A stretch of DNA of 52,530 nt from Betaproteobacteria bacterium (GCA_022599515.1 JAHZMC010000006.1:1-52530), one strand, 5' to 3'. Positions 1 to 9,106 are shown, counted from the first letter of the stretch. Notes: generated by a model from the letters alone, not told the origin. Numbers and translations: made by a program.

Positions 1-538
1 AAGATTGATAGCCTGCATTCTCCCATCTGAACTGCACACCCGTCCGCTTCATCCACCCTGTTTGTGCTAACAACGCGGCATCAACGTCATCAGGGAACAA
101 GACATGCGCACTAGAAAGTGAATGCTGTTGCATCACCGATTCTAGCGCCTCAATCAGTAATAATTTCGTTTCATCATCATTAGCAAGCAAGCGTGCACTC
201 GTAATGGGTGAAAAAGGAATGGCGGCGAGCAGTTTTGGATAGTAAGCATAGCCATTTTGCTCATACGCATCTGCCCAAGCCCAATCAAACACATATTCAC
301 CATATGAATGACTCTTAATGTAAAGCGGAATTGCGCCAATTAGCGCGTCATGCTGACGAATAGTAATGATACATGGAGCCCAACCAGTTCCTTCACCAAC
401 GGAACCTGAAGTTTCTAATGCCGCTAAAAAAGCGTGACTTAACAGTGGCATTCCTACAACTAGCGCATCCCACTGATGCGCATCGACTGCTTTGATAGAG
501 CCAATCACTTCAACAATTGTCTGCGCTAAATTATTCAT
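1..538 (-). CDS. FemAB-like / DUF482 acyltransferase family protein (partial, C-terminus off the window)
   Basis: The reverse-strand reading frame opens with ATG at 538 (MNNLAQTIVEVIGSI) and stays open to the left edge, so the 3' part of the gene lies outside. Visible segments such as YGEYVFDWAWADAYE, YYPKL, PFSPITSARLL and TGVQFRWENAGY match the pattern of PF04339, a FemAB/GNAT-like family often labelled peptidogalycan biosynthesis protein. Members are usually a little under 400 residues, so roughly half is present. The biochemical role is not established; the fold suggests aminoacyl or acyl transfer. It lies 85 bases downstream of, and on the same strand as, the EF-hand gene. The family call rests on motif recall only. 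Confidence 0.75.
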   Translation of the reverse strand, partial: MNNLAQTIVEVIGSIKAVDAHQWDALVVGMPLLSHAFLAALETSGSVGEGTGWAPCIITIRQHDALIGAIPLYIKSHSYGEYVFDWAWADAYEQNGYAYYPKLLAAIPFSPITSARLLANDDETKLLLIEALESVMQQHSLSSAHVLFPDDVDAALLAQTGWMKRTGVQFRWENAGYQS

Positions 539-623
539 AATACAACTGTAGCGCAAACAGCTAGGAAATCAAAAAGGCTTATTCTAAAACTTGAATATAA
601 AAGCGAGGAAGGTGGGGAGATGA

Positions 624-1223
624 CTAGCTTGGATGTTGACCTGATGTTGCTGCTTGTTTACTCTCTTTCGGCTGTGCTGCCTTCTTTTTAATTTCAGCCT
701 CAACTTCTTTGATACGTTGCAACTCCAGTTTTGCTTCTGCGGCTCTATGGCGTTCTCTCCATTTAGCTTGTGCTAGCTCAAGCTCATCGAAGGTAATCAC
801 ATTGTCTTCATCTACATCAACAGCGTTAAAATGACGTGCAATTTGCGGCAAACATTCAGTCACTTCTTGACGATCAAGCGAGTCGTCTAAATCGTTATTA
901 CATTGTGCAAATCGCTCTTTTAAACTATCTCGCATCAATTGTCGTTGACGTTTAATTTTAATATGTTCTGGATCATTATTCTTTGCGTAATCTGTTAACG
1001 CCTTGCGTAATAAAGCACGATCAACAGGACTGAAATTATACTCAAGCGTTTTTTCCAAGCCATAAATAGGATCGTCAGTATCACCTGGCACTAATGAGGT
1101 TCCAGTTGAATCAGTAGAATCAGAAAGGGAGACTGGCCCTGCAAGTGAAGGAAAAACAAAAGCCGCACTCAACATCGTGAGTAGCAAAAACTGTAACCAA
1201 AATAGGATTTTATTTGTCAGCAT
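624..1223 (-). CDS. Secreted or periplasmic EF-hand protein, function unknown
   Basis: This 199-residue protein begins with a hydrophobic signal peptide (residues 1-28, likely cleavage after PSLA). Two EF-hand loops are readable. Loop 1 at 109-120 has N, D, D, S, D and E at ligand positions 1, 3, 5, 7, 9 and 12. Loop 2 at 136-147 (DVDEDNVITFDE) has D, D, D, T and E at 1, 3, 5, 9 and 12. The C-terminal part from about 154 is charged and probably helical (KWRERHRAAEAKLELQR), with an Ala/Lys/Gln-rich tail. I infer an exported calcium-binding protein; no enzymatic domain is visible. It is transcribed away from ompR, with which it shares a 265-base divergent intergenic region. Confidence 0.7.
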   Translation of the reverse strand: MLTNKILFWLQFLLLTMLSAAFVFPSLAGPVSLSDSTDSTGTSLVPGDTDDPIYGLEKTLEYNFSPVDRALLRKALTDYAKNNDPEHIKIKRQRQLMRDSLKERFAQCNNDLDDSLDRQEVTECLPQIARHFNAVDVDEDNVITFDELELAQAKWRERHRAAEAKLELQRIKEVEAEIKKKAAQPKESKQAATSGQHPS

Positions 1224-1322
1224 ATTTTAATGTTTTAACTCCAAATAAATCCACTCTGTGTGCAATAGCGTAGGAGTATAATGAATCAACTTTGTAAGTG
1301 GAATGTTTCATACGCGCTTGCA

Positions 1323-1339
1323 ATTGTAATAAATTGTAA
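1323..1339 (+). promoter_or_regulatory. Tandem ATTGTAA repeats in the EF-hand gene/ompR intergenic region
   Basis: The heptamer ATTGTAA occurs at 1323-1329 and again at 1333-1339, exactly 10 bases apart, one helical turn. OmpR-family regulators classically bind tandem half-sites with about this spacing, and ompR starts 150 bases downstream, so an autoregulatory site is possible. This is inference; the match to a defined consensus was not computed. Apart from this repeat I see no convincing feature in the 265-base gap. Confidence 0.25.
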
Positions 1340-1488
1340 CTAGAGAGATATTTACATAAGCTGTGATTAAGAGGCGATTATTTAAAGAAAAGTTCGCCTA
1401 ATTCTAGATTTATCTATTATGAAGACCTATACTTATCCATTGTCAAATAATGCTACGAAAGCAAATCAACTCTAAAGAGCGATAAAAC

Positions 1489-2229
1489 ATGGCTGAGATC
1501 AAAAAAATATTAATGGTAGACGATGATTTACGCATGCGTGAATTATTACAGCGCTACTTGACTGAACAAGGCTTTGATATTAAAACAGTCTCCGATTCTA
1601 AAGAAATGGATACTGTCTTAGAAACTGAGCAGTTTGACTTATTTGTATTAGACTTAATGCTCCCTGGCGAAGATGGCCTAGCAATATGCCGTCGTTTGCG
1701 AGGAAACAATATCATCACACCTATTATTATGTTGACCGCACGTGGTGACGAAATTGATCGCATTATTGGATTAGAAATGGGTGCAGATGACTATCTGCCA
1801 AAACCATTTAATCCACGCGAACTTTTAGCGCGCATTAATGCAGTGATGCGCCGCCATGAGCACAGTCCAAAAGCAAATGTGACAACAGCAGAAACATTCC
1901 AATTTGGTGATTTTATTTTTGATGCTGGCAATCGTAGTTTGACTAAAAATGGCGAAAACATTACCATTACCAGCGGAGAGTTTGCGTTATTAAAAGTCTT
2001 TACCGAACACCCAAGAAAGCCGCTTTCACGTGATCGCCTAATGCAACTCGCTCGCGGTAGAGAGCTTGATGTTTTTGATCGTAGTATAGATGTGCAAGTT
2101 TCCCGTTTACGTCGTTTAATCGAGCCAAATCCAGCACAACCGCACTTCTTAAAAACCATGTGGGGCTTCGGTTATGTTTTTATCCCTGATGGCGAATCTA
2201 ATCACTATCCATTCAACGTAAATAATTAA
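1489..2229 (+). CDS. ompR: OmpR-type DNA-binding response regulator
   Basis: This is a two-domain response regulator of 246 residues. The receiver domain (about 6-120) shows the acidic pocket DDD at 11-13, phosphoacceptor D55 in VLDLMLPGEDG, T83 and K105 in YLPKPF. The C-terminal winged-helix domain (about 140-235) ends in SRLRRLIEPNPAQPHFLKT followed by WGFGYVF, typical of OmpR itself. It lies 13 bases upstream of the histidine kinase gene, so the two form the usual OmpR-EnvZ pair that in relatives controls porins and the osmotic or envelope response. The ATG at 1489 gives a normal N-terminus. Confidence 0.93.
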   Translation: MAEIKKILMVDDDLRMRELLQRYLTEQGFDIKTVSDSKEMDTVLETEQFDLFVLDLMLPGEDGLAICRRLRGNNIITPIIMLTARGDEIDRIIGLEMGADDYLPKPFNPRELLARINAVMRRHEHSPKANVTTAETFQFGDFIFDAGNRSLTKNGENITITSGEFALLKVFTEHPRKPLSRDRLMQLARGRELDVFDRSIDVQVSRLRRLIEPNPAQPHFLKTMWGFGYVFIPDGESNHYPFNVNN

Positions 2230-2242
2230 ATAATCAATTAAA

Positions 2243-3556
2243 TTGAGACTGCTCCCACGCACCATTTTAGCAAGGCTGATGTTATTGATTGCTATCCTGT
2301 TGGCTATTAGCATTTATGGCTCGCTCAAGATATTTGATTATTTTGATCGCGAGCCTCGTGCTGAAATGGCAGCATTGCAAGCGGTAACGATTGTTAACTA
2401 CACCCGTGCGTCTTTAATCGCCTCGCATGAGAATAGAAGAGGCGCTTTGCTTTCTGAACTTTCTGGCCGTGAAGGCGTTCGCGTTTATGCTGCTGACTTT
2501 ATGGAGCGCATCGAACCTTTACCTAAAGATCCATTTGTACAGTTAATCGCCAGAAAAATTCGTGAGCGTTTAGGCGAAGAAACCATCATTACCGTTAATC
2601 ATTATGGCGTAGCAGGTTTATGGATTAGCTTTAATGTAGAACTTGATGATTTTTGGGTCGTCATTCCTAAAATTCAAGTTGACCGACCATTCCCACTGCA
2701 TTGGCTAGGCTGGGCGGCATTGATTGGTCTTTTATCTCTGGCAGGCGCTTATATTACTGCGGCACGTATTAATCGCCCTTTAAATTTATTAGCATACGCA
2801 GCGGATAAATTACGCAATGGCGAGCCTGCGCCCAAATTGCCTGAAGACAGCTTAGACGAACTACGTGAGGTTAACCAAACCTTTAACGAAATGGCTGATG
2901 CATTAGTAAGACTTGATAGCGAGCGCACGCTATTGTTGGCTGGCGTATCCCATGACATTCGCACACCGCTAGCCCGCCTACGTCTTGCGGTAGAACTGCT
3001 ACCTGAAGATGGCGCTTCTCAAATGAAAGAAGGCATGATTGAAGATATTGCCGACATGGACAATATCATTCATCAGTTTTTGGATTTTGTGCGAGGCGTT
3101 GAAGGCGAATCAACCAAAATGATGGATATTAATGTGCTGCTTAGGTCCCTGGCTGATCGCCAAGCACGCGCAGGCCGCAAACTTGAGGTAAAACTAAGCC
3201 CCACTTACTTTATTCCATTGCGCCCATTGGCTATGCAACGCTTATTAGACAACTTAGTTGGTAATGCTTATGCCTATACAAAAGAGGAAGTCATTGTTGA
3301 AAGTCGCATCACAGCAGAAGAAATTGTGATTAGCGTTTTAGACCGTGGTCCAGGCATTCCTGCAGGACAAGCTGAACGTTTATTGCGTGCTTTTGAGCGA
3401 CTTGATAGCGCTCGAACGAAAAATGAAGGCGGAAGTGGTCTAGGGCTAGCCATTTGCAACCGTATAGCAAAACTACATCATGGCACGCTCCAACTGATTA
3501 ATCGCACAGATGGGGGCTTGGAAGCGCGAGTATCACTCCCTATTCAGCATCGTTAG
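2243..3556 (+). CDS. envZ: EnvZ-type sensor histidine kinase
   Basis: This inner-membrane kinase of 437 residues partners the preceding OmpR. Membrane segments are at about 7-28 and 152-172, enclosing a periplasmic domain of roughly 120 residues. A HAMP linker follows (about 173-225), then a HisKA dimerisation domain with the phosphorylated H237 in GVSHDIRTPLARLRL. The ATPase domain shows the N box (NLVGNAYAY), G1 (DRGPGIP) and G2 (GGSGLGLAICNRI). The start is a TTG at 2243; the first ATG downstream would remove the positively charged N-terminus and clip the first membrane helix, so TTG is preferred although no clear Shine-Dalgarno sequence precedes it. The 3' end abuts the convergent cyclase gene. 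Confidence 0.9.
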   Translation: MRLLPRTILARLMLLIAILLAISIYGSLKIFDYFDREPRAEMAALQAVTIVNYTRASLIASHENRRGALLSELSGREGVRVYAADFMERIEPLPKDPFVQLIARKIRERLGEETIITVNHYGVAGLWISFNVELDDFWVVIPKIQVDRPFPLHWLGWAALIGLLSLAGAYITAARINRPLNLLAYAADKLRNGEPAPKLPEDSLDELREVNQTFNEMADALVRLDSERTLLLAGVSHDIRTPLARLRLAVELLPEDGASQMKEGMIEDIADMDNIIHQFLDFVRGVEGESTKMMDINVLLRSLADRQARAGRKLEVKLSPTYFIPLRPLAMQRLLDNLVGNAYAYTKEEVIVESRITAEEIVISVLDRGPGIPAGQAERLLRAFERLDSARTKNEGGSGLGLAICNRIAKLHHGTLQLINRTDGGLEARVSLPIQHR

Positions 3557-3557
3557 C

Positions 3558-4853
3558 TTAATCAGTGCTGCCGATAGGCTCGCCTTCAACACGATTTCGT
3601 CCATTTTGCTTTGCTAAATAGAGCAATCGATCGGCTTGCACCAGCATACCATCTAAGCTTTTACCAACATAGCTACTTACTCCCATGCTACAACTATATT
3701 GAATCGTATTTCCCTTAATCGTTAACACTTGATTAGCGATTTTTTCTCGAAACCTTTTAATTCGTTCATAACTGGTTAAATACTGCGGGCTAGTGCTCAT
3801 TACAGCAAATTCTTCACCGCCCATTCGCGCCACAATATCTTCAGAAAAATATTGTTTTAGAGCCGTAGCAATATCTTTAATGACCTCATCTCCAACATCA
3901 TGACCATAAACATCATTAATGATTTTAAAATAATCAATATCAATCATCACAACTGTTAGTACATCGCCTTTTTTGAGATCTCTTACTATTTGATTACCTT
4001 GCTCAAAAAAGTAGCGTCTGTTAAAGACATTACTCAGATAATCGACATTGGATAACTGTTTTGCATACTCAACAGCATCTAACATATCTAAGTTTTGATT
4101 AATCCGACACAGCATCATTTCAAAGTTAAATGGCTTATGAATAAAATCGTTTGCCCCTGCTTTAAGAAATTTAACCGCTAACCGAGGATCGGTTGACGTG
4201 GACATACCAATAATAAGCATTCTATCTTTTGGATAATGTGCCCTAATCTGCTTAACAAAACTAATGCCGTCGATTAATTTCATATGGTAATCAACCAAAA
4301 TAAGTTTGATGTCAGCATGTTTTTCTAAGATACCAGCAGCGCCCACTCCATTATCGACTTGCATCACTTGAAATTTTTGCAAGGCAAGCTCTCTTGCAAT
4401 AACGAACTGTGAGACTTTGGAATCATCAATAACCAAAACTTTGATGGTCTTATTTTTAAAAGCACGGGCGACTAAATCACAGACATAAGTCGTATCTGCA
4501 CTGGTTGTTTTCACCACATAATCTAGTACATTTTTTTTGATTAGCTGATCGCGTAGCGCGTCTTCATATTGGTCTATCACAGCAATCACTGGAATGTTAA
4601 ATGATTTAAGCAAATCAATTTGCTTAAAATCTTTCGCCACAGCGCTAATACTTAAAAAGAATTGGTGTGGGTTTCTTTTTAATAATAATCGGGTCGCGCT
4701 AAGAGAATGAACCGTGACAACCTTAACTGGCAACCGTCTTTCTAAGTCAAACTTTAAGCTTTGCGCGAAGGCAACATCCTGCTCTAAAACCAACACATAA
4801 AATTCTGCTGGTTTTTTAGGGCGACTAAGCTTACGCGTATGTTTTGCTGCCAT
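3558..4853 (-). CDS. Diguanylate cyclase with two receiver domains (PleD-like REC-REC-GGDEF)
   Basis: This 431-residue cytoplasmic protein is predicted to make cyclic di-GMP. The first receiver-like domain (about 17-130) lacks the acidic pair and the phosphoacceptor Asp and is probably structural. The second (about 136-250) is complete, with DD at 143-144, D188 and K240 in FIHKPF. The GGDEF domain (about 265-425) carries an active-site GGEEF at 345-349 and the ID.D...F.D metal and substrate motif. The usual RxxD inhibitory site five residues before GGEEF reads FSED, so the Arg is missing and product inhibition may be weakened. The gene follows cysG on the same strand after 27 bases and may be cotranscribed. 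PleD itself has the same domain order. Confidence 0.88.
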   Translation of the reverse strand: MAAKHTRKLSRPKKPAEFYVLVLEQDVAFAQSLKFDLERRLPVKVVTVHSLSATRLLLKRNPHQFFLSISAVAKDFKQIDLLKSFNIPVIAVIDQYEDALRDQLIKKNVLDYVVKTTSADTTYVCDLVARAFKNKTIKVLVIDDSKVSQFVIARELALQKFQVMQVDNGVGAAGILEKHADIKLILVDYHMKLIDGISFVKQIRAHYPKDRMLIIGMSTSTDPRLAVKFLKAGANDFIHKPFNFEMMLCRINQNLDMLDAVEYAKQLSNVDYLSNVFNRRYFFEQGNQIVRDLKKGDVLTVVMIDIDYFKIINDVYGHDVGDEVIKDIATALKQYFSEDIVARMGGEEFAVMSTSPQYLTSYERIKRFREKIANQVLTIKGNTIQYSCSMGVSSYVGKSLDGMLVQADRLLYLAKQNGRNRVEGEPIGSTD

Positions 4854-4880
4854 CTTTGCAAAACCCTACTAAAGCGATCG

Positions 4881-6269
4881 TTATGTTGTCGGATTGAACC
4901 AATTTAATTTTTCTCTTAATAGAACCACTTCACCAATAATCGTTAAACAAGGCGCCTTTAATTGCGCCAACTTGACCTTCTCAGGCATATCTAACAAAGT
5001 GCCTGTCAGCACACGCTGTCGTTGCGTCGTTCCTTGCTGAACAATTGCAATCGGCATACTTGCCGCCATGCCCTTTTTAATCAAATGCTGACAAATTCCT
5101 TCCAGCCCAATTAAACCCATATAAATAACCAAGGTTTGATTGGGACGCATCATTGCTTCCCAATCCAAATCTAAAGAGCCATCTTTTAAGTGACCTGTCA
5201 TAAACAAACATGCTTGCGCATAATCACGATGCGTGAGCGGAATACCAGCGTAGCTCGATACGCCACTAGCCGCGGTAATACCTGGTACAACTTGAAACGG
5301 CACATTATGTTGCATCAAGGTTTCAATCTCTTCACCACCACGACCAAATATAAAAGGGTCGCCGCCTTTTAAGCGCAGCACGCGCTTACCTTCTAGTGCC
5401 AGCCTAGCTAATAATTGATTGATTTCCTCTTGTGGCAAGGTGTGCTGGTCGCGTGCTTTACCCACATAAATAAGCTCAGCATCACGACGCACCAACTCCA
5501 TCACTTCAGGACTAACAAGCTTGTCATACACACACACATCACATTGCTGCATCAACCGCAATGCACGAAAAGTGAGTAAATCAGGGTCGCCAGGACCGCC
5601 GCCAACCAAGTACACTTCCCCTTGTTGTACCGTGTTATCGGCTTTCGTTAGTGATTCTTGAAGAAACTCACGCGCTGCTTGCTCTTGACCTGATAACACA
5701 CGCTCAACTAAAGGGCCTTGCAATATGCCTTCCCAAAAAATCCGTCTCGCCTGTGTTGTGGTAAATTTAGCTTTTACTTGCTCACGAAACTCACCTGCAA
5801 TTTCAGCAATGCGCCCATAAGCGGCTGGCAACATGGTTTCAATTTTTGCCCGCACATAGCGCGCAAGTACGGGCGCATTACCTTCAGACGAAACAGCAAT
5901 CACAATTGGACTACGGTCAATAATCGAGCCCATGGTAAAGGTACATAACGCTGGCGCATCCACTACGTTGACTGGAATATTAGTGGCTTGCGCTGCCATA
6001 GAAACCGCTTCATTCACTGCTTCATCATCTGTTGCAGCAATCACCAACCGCGCACCAGCTAACTGATCTGCTGCGAATATTGTATTGAGATGCTTTATTT
6101 TATCGGCATCAATCATGGCTTGTAGCTCATGACAAACCTCTGGCGAAACGAGCGTAATCGCCGCCTGCGCTTTCAGCAACATCATGACTTTTCGTGTTGC
6201 AACATCACCACCGCCAATCACCACACAGTGTTGGTTAACGATATTCATAAAAATAGGTAGGGCTTGCAT
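4881..6269 (-). CDS. cysG: Siroheme synthase, trifunctional CysG
   Basis: CysG converts uroporphyrinogen III to siroheme, the cofactor of sulfite and nitrite reductases. The N-terminal NAD-dependent precorrin-2 dehydrogenase/ferrochelatase module (1-210) has the dinucleotide motif GGGDVATRK (19-27), D104 in NVVDAP and S128 in SSEGNAP, at the same numbers as in the enterobacterial enzyme. The C-terminal uroporphyrinogen methyltransferase module begins at about 218 with VYLVGGGPGDPDLLT and contains LRLKGGDPFIFGRGGEE. At 462 residues it is full length (E. coli 457). It is divergent from miaB; the 179-base gap holds a 17-base palindrome, listed separately. Confidence 0.95.
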   Translation of the reverse strand: MQALPIFMNIVNQHCVVIGGGDVATRKVMMLLKAQAAITLVSPEVCHELQAMIDADKIKHLNTIFAADQLAGARLVIAATDDEAVNEAVSMAAQATNIPVNVVDAPALCTFTMGSIIDRSPIVIAVSSEGNAPVLARYVRAKIETMLPAAYGRIAEIAGEFREQVKAKFTTTQARRIFWEGILQGPLVERVLSGQEQAAREFLQESLTKADNTVQQGEVYLVGGGPGDPDLLTFRALRLMQQCDVCVYDKLVSPEVMELVRRDAELIYVGKARDQHTLPQEEINQLLARLALEGKRVLRLKGGDPFIFGRGGEEIETLMQHNVPFQVVPGITAASGVSSYAGIPLTHRDYAQACLFMTGHLKDGSLDLDWEAMMRPNQTLVIYMGLIGLEGICQHLIKKGMAASMPIAIVQQGTTQRQRVLTGTLLDMPEKVKLAQLKAPCLTIIGEVVLLREKLNWFNPTT

Positions 6270-6369
6270 ATCAAACTTTATTTCAAAATAGATTCGTCAT
6301 TTTACCTTGCTATTCTAGTTTTGCCCTATTCATGAACAATTTACAAAATGCATTTACACAATAGTTCTG

Positions 6370-6386
6370 TGTATTTCCAAAATACA
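6370..6386. repeat. 17-base perfect inverted repeat upstream of miaB
   Basis: TGTATTT-CCA-AAATACA is a perfect 7-base inverted repeat with a 3-base centre in the cysG/miaB divergent intergenic region, 63 bases before miaB. The arms are AT-rich and no T-run follows, so an operator is likelier than a terminator. No regulator could be assigned. It may also be chance in AT-rich DNA. Confidence 0.3.
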
Positions 6387-6448
6387 TAGTCGGGTCAAAT
6401 GCGTTAAAATACCAAACTCAATCAACTTGCTAAAAAGCCTATTCATTT

Positions 6449-7777
6449 GTGACAAACGCAAAAAAAATCTTTGTTAAATCATTTGGCTGCCAGATGAACG
6501 TCTACGACTCATCACGCATGAAAGATATGCTAGCTGCCAGCGATGGCATGATAGAGACCGACACACCTGAAGATGCTGATGTGATTTTGCTCAACACCTG
6601 CTCGGTGCGTGAAAAAGCAGAAGAAAAAGTATTTAGTCATCTTGGGCGCTTTATCCCGCTCAAAGAAAAAAATCCGAATTTAGTGATTGGTGTTGGCGGT
6701 TGCGTCGCCTCCCAGGAGGGTGACAACATTATCAAACGCGCCCCTTATGTGGATGTCGTTTTCGGGCCCCAAACCTTACACCGCTTGCCAGAAATGATTA
6801 AGAATCGCCAACAGTCAGGTGTGTCGCAAGTGGATATTAGCTTTCCTGAAGTAGAAAAATTTGATCACTTACCGCCGCCAAAAGTGGAAGGTGCAACCGC
6901 CTTCCTCAGCATTATGGAAGGTTGCAGCAAGTACTGCAGCTTTTGCGTAGTGCCTTACACCCGTGGTGAAGAGGTCTCACGCCCTTTTGAAGATATTTTG
7001 ACAGAGACCATCCAACTCACTGAACAAGGCGTAAAAGAAATCACTTTACTTGGTCAAAATGTTAATGCGTATCGCGCTGACTATGAGAATGTTGAAGCCG
7101 ATTTAGCGATGTTGATTGAAACCATTGCGGAAATTCCGCAAATAGAGCGTATTCGTTTTACCACTAGCCATCCAAATGAAATGAGCGATCGTTTAATTGC
7201 TTGCTTTGCTAACGTGCCCAAGCTAGCGGTGCAACTACATTTACCTGTGCAAGCAGGTAGCGACCGCATGTTGATGGCGATGAAACGCAATCACACTGTA
7301 TTGCAATACAAAAGCATTATTCGCAAATTAAAAGCTGCTAGCCCCAACCTCACCATTACCTCTGATTTTATTATTGGCTTTCCAGGCGAAACAGAGAAAG
7401 ACTTTGAGTCAACCGTCAAGTTAATGCAAGACGTTGGTTTTGATTATAGTTTTAGCTTTTTATATAGCCCACGCCCAGGCACACCAGCGGCGTTTATCGA
7501 AGATGACACGCCGCAAGAAATTAAATTAGCGCGTCTGAACAAATTGCAAGCTATTAACAACTTGCAAGGTGATGCCATCAGCCGCGCGATGTTAGGCACA
7601 ACGCAACGTATTTTGGTTGAAGGTGTCTCTAAAAAAGACAGTTCATTATTAGCAGGCAGAACCGACAACAACCGCATTGTGACCATTGCAAAAAATAATG
7701 CTTTAATCGGCACATTCGTCATGGTTAAGATTACCAATACAGACAACCCAAAACGCTTACAAGGTGAATTGATTTAA
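6449..7777 (+). CDS. miaB: tRNA-2-methylthio-N6-dimethylallyladenosine synthase MiaB
   Basis: This radical-SAM methylthiotransferase modifies i6A37 to ms2i6A37 in tRNAs that read codons starting with U. The N-terminal UPF0004 domain holds the auxiliary cluster cysteines C14, C51 and C85. The radical SAM motif CSKYCSFC supplies C159, C163 and C166, and a TRAM domain ends the 442-residue protein (about 378-440). The start is GTG at 6449 ([17 protein letters not shown]), which gives the standard N-terminus. It leads the miaB-phoH-(DUF1905)-ybeY-corC group, with phoH 13 bases downstream. Confidence 0.96.
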   Translation: MTNAKKIFVKSFGCQMNVYDSSRMKDMLAASDGMIETDTPEDADVILLNTCSVREKAEEKVFSHLGRFIPLKEKNPNLVIGVGGCVASQEGDNIIKRAPYVDVVFGPQTLHRLPEMIKNRQQSGVSQVDISFPEVEKFDHLPPPKVEGATAFLSIMEGCSKYCSFCVVPYTRGEEVSRPFEDILTETIQLTEQGVKEITLLGQNVNAYRADYENVEADLAMLIETIAEIPQIERIRFTTSHPNEMSDRLIACFANVPKLAVQLHLPVQAGSDRMLMAMKRNHTVLQYKSIIRKLKAASPNLTITSDFIIGFPGETEKDFESTVKLMQDVGFDYSFSFLYSPRPGTPAAFIEDDTPQEIKLARLNKLQAINNLQGDAISRAMLGTTQRILVEGVSKKDSSLLAGRTDNNRIVTIAKNNALIGTFVMVKITNTDNPKRLQGELI

Positions 7778-7790
7778 TCGTCGATTCAAT

Positions 7791-8765
7791 ATGATGGAAA
7801 TTACACTACAACCAGAAGACAATACTCGCCTAGCCAACTTATGCGGGCCGCTAGACGAAAATATCAAACAGATTGAAACCGCACTTGAAGTGAATATCAA
7901 TCGCCGCGGCGCCACCTTTAGCATCACTGGTAAAAAAGAGAATATGCGTATGGCGGCGCAATTGGTCGAGAACTTTTATATACGCGCCAAGAAGCCAATC
8001 GAGCTGCAAGATATTCAACTAGGTCTAGTTGAGATTGAGAAACTTGAACCAGATGAAGTGGAAACTAGTGCAGGCATGCCAGTGTTGATGACAAGACGTG
8101 GTGATTTGCATGGTCGCACCCCGCGCCAAATTGAGTATTTAAAACAGATTCAAGACTATGACATTACGTTTGGCATTGGCCCAGCGGGTACTGGCAAAAC
8201 CTACTTGGCCGTTGCTAGCGCGGTGGATGCCATGACACGTGACCGCGTAAAACGCATTGTACTGGTTCGCCCAGCAGTTGAAGCGGGTGAACGCTTAGGC
8301 TTTTTACCAGGCGATTTAAATCAAAAAGTTGATCCTTATTTACGTCCGCTTTACGATGCTTTATATGATTTAGCTGGCTACGATACGGTCACTAAAATGT
8401 TTGAGCGCAATGCCATTGAAGTTGCGCCACTCGCCTATATGCGCGGCCGCACCTTGAATCAAAGCTTTATTATTTTGGACGAAGCGCAAAACACCACACC
8501 AGAACAAATGAAGATGTTTTTAACCCGCATTGGCTTTGGCACAAAAGCAGTCATCACGGGTGATGTAACGCAAATTGACTTACAGCGAGGTCAAAAGAGT
8601 GGGTTGATTGAAGCGCAAAAGATTTTAAAAGACGTCAAAGGCATCGCCTTCACTCAGTTCTTAGCGGCTGATGTTGTGCGTCATCCTTTGGTGCAAAAGA
8701 TTATTAACGCTTATGAGAAATATGAAAGCTCCGCAGAGTCAAAATCAACTGACGCTAAGCGTTAA
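7791..8765 (+). CDS. ybeZ: PhoH-like ATPase (YbeZ)
   Basis: This cytoplasmic P-loop ATPase of 324 residues belongs to the PhoH/YbeZ family. It has a KH-like N-terminal region (about 1-75), the Walker A motif GPAGTGKT at 130-137 and Walker B FIILDEAQN with DEAQ at 230-233. In proteobacteria YbeZ is encoded beside the endoribonuclease YbeY and is thought to act with it in rRNA or RNA processing. Here the pair is split by a small gene on the opposite strand whose 3' end overlaps this gene by 4 bases. Two adjacent ATG codons (7791, 7794) make the start ambiguous by one residue. Confidence 0.94.
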   Translation: MMEITLQPEDNTRLANLCGPLDENIKQIETALEVNINRRGATFSITGKKENMRMAAQLVENFYIRAKKPIELQDIQLGLVEIEKLEPDEVETSAGMPVLMTRRGDLHGRTPRQIEYLKQIQDYDITFGIGPAGTGKTYLAVASAVDAMTRDRVKRIVLVRPAVEAGERLGFLPGDLNQKVDPYLRPLYDALYDLAGYDTVTKMFERNAIEVAPLAYMRGRTLNQSFIILDEAQNTTPEQMKMFLTRIGFGTKAVITGDVTQIDLQRGQKSGLIEAQKILKDVKGIAFTQFLAADVVRHPLVQKIINAYEKYESSAESKSTDAKR

Positions 8766-9076
8766 ACGTCAATTTTCAATGCCACGGCCACCTCGTTACC
8801 AACCAATATATTTTCTTTTTTTCTAACGGCTGCCTTAATCGGCAAAATATAAGTGCCTTGTTTTGCTTGTGGAAAAATAGACGTTTTACATGTCGCGTTG
8901 CCTATCGTTGCCTCAACACGGACCACTCCCCAGCCGTGCTTTTTATGAGACATATTTTCATTAAAAAATTTAATTTCTTCTGATTTGTCTTTTGGCAAGC
9001 TGATAAAATGCCATGCGGCTTTTTCTGCCTGCCATAACCAGCACTCTCCAGTAAATTCAAAACTTAAATCAATCAT
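8762..9076 (-). CDS. DUF1905 domain protein
   Basis: This 104-residue protein matches the pattern of PF08922 (DUF1905): an N-terminal FEFTGECWLW followed by AAWHFISLPKD, GWGVVRVEATIG, then TSIFPQAKQGTYILPIKAAVRK and a closing VALKIDV. The family is a small beta-barrel-like domain of unknown function, sometimes fused to a YdeI-type domain, which is absent here. I chose ATG at 9076 (MIDLSFEF); an upstream ATG at 9121 would run into ybeY and add a non-conserved stretch. It sits inverted between ybeZ and ybeY, overlapping the ybeZ 3' end by 4 bases. Confidence 0.75.
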   Translation of the reverse strand: MIDLSFEFTGECWLWQAEKAAWHFISLPKDKSEEIKFFNENMSHKKHGWGVVRVEATIGNATCKTSIFPQAKQGTYILPIKAAVRKKENILVGNEVAVALKIDV

Positions 9077-9106
9077 GCATTTGATTATATAATTAACGAA
9101 ACAATC

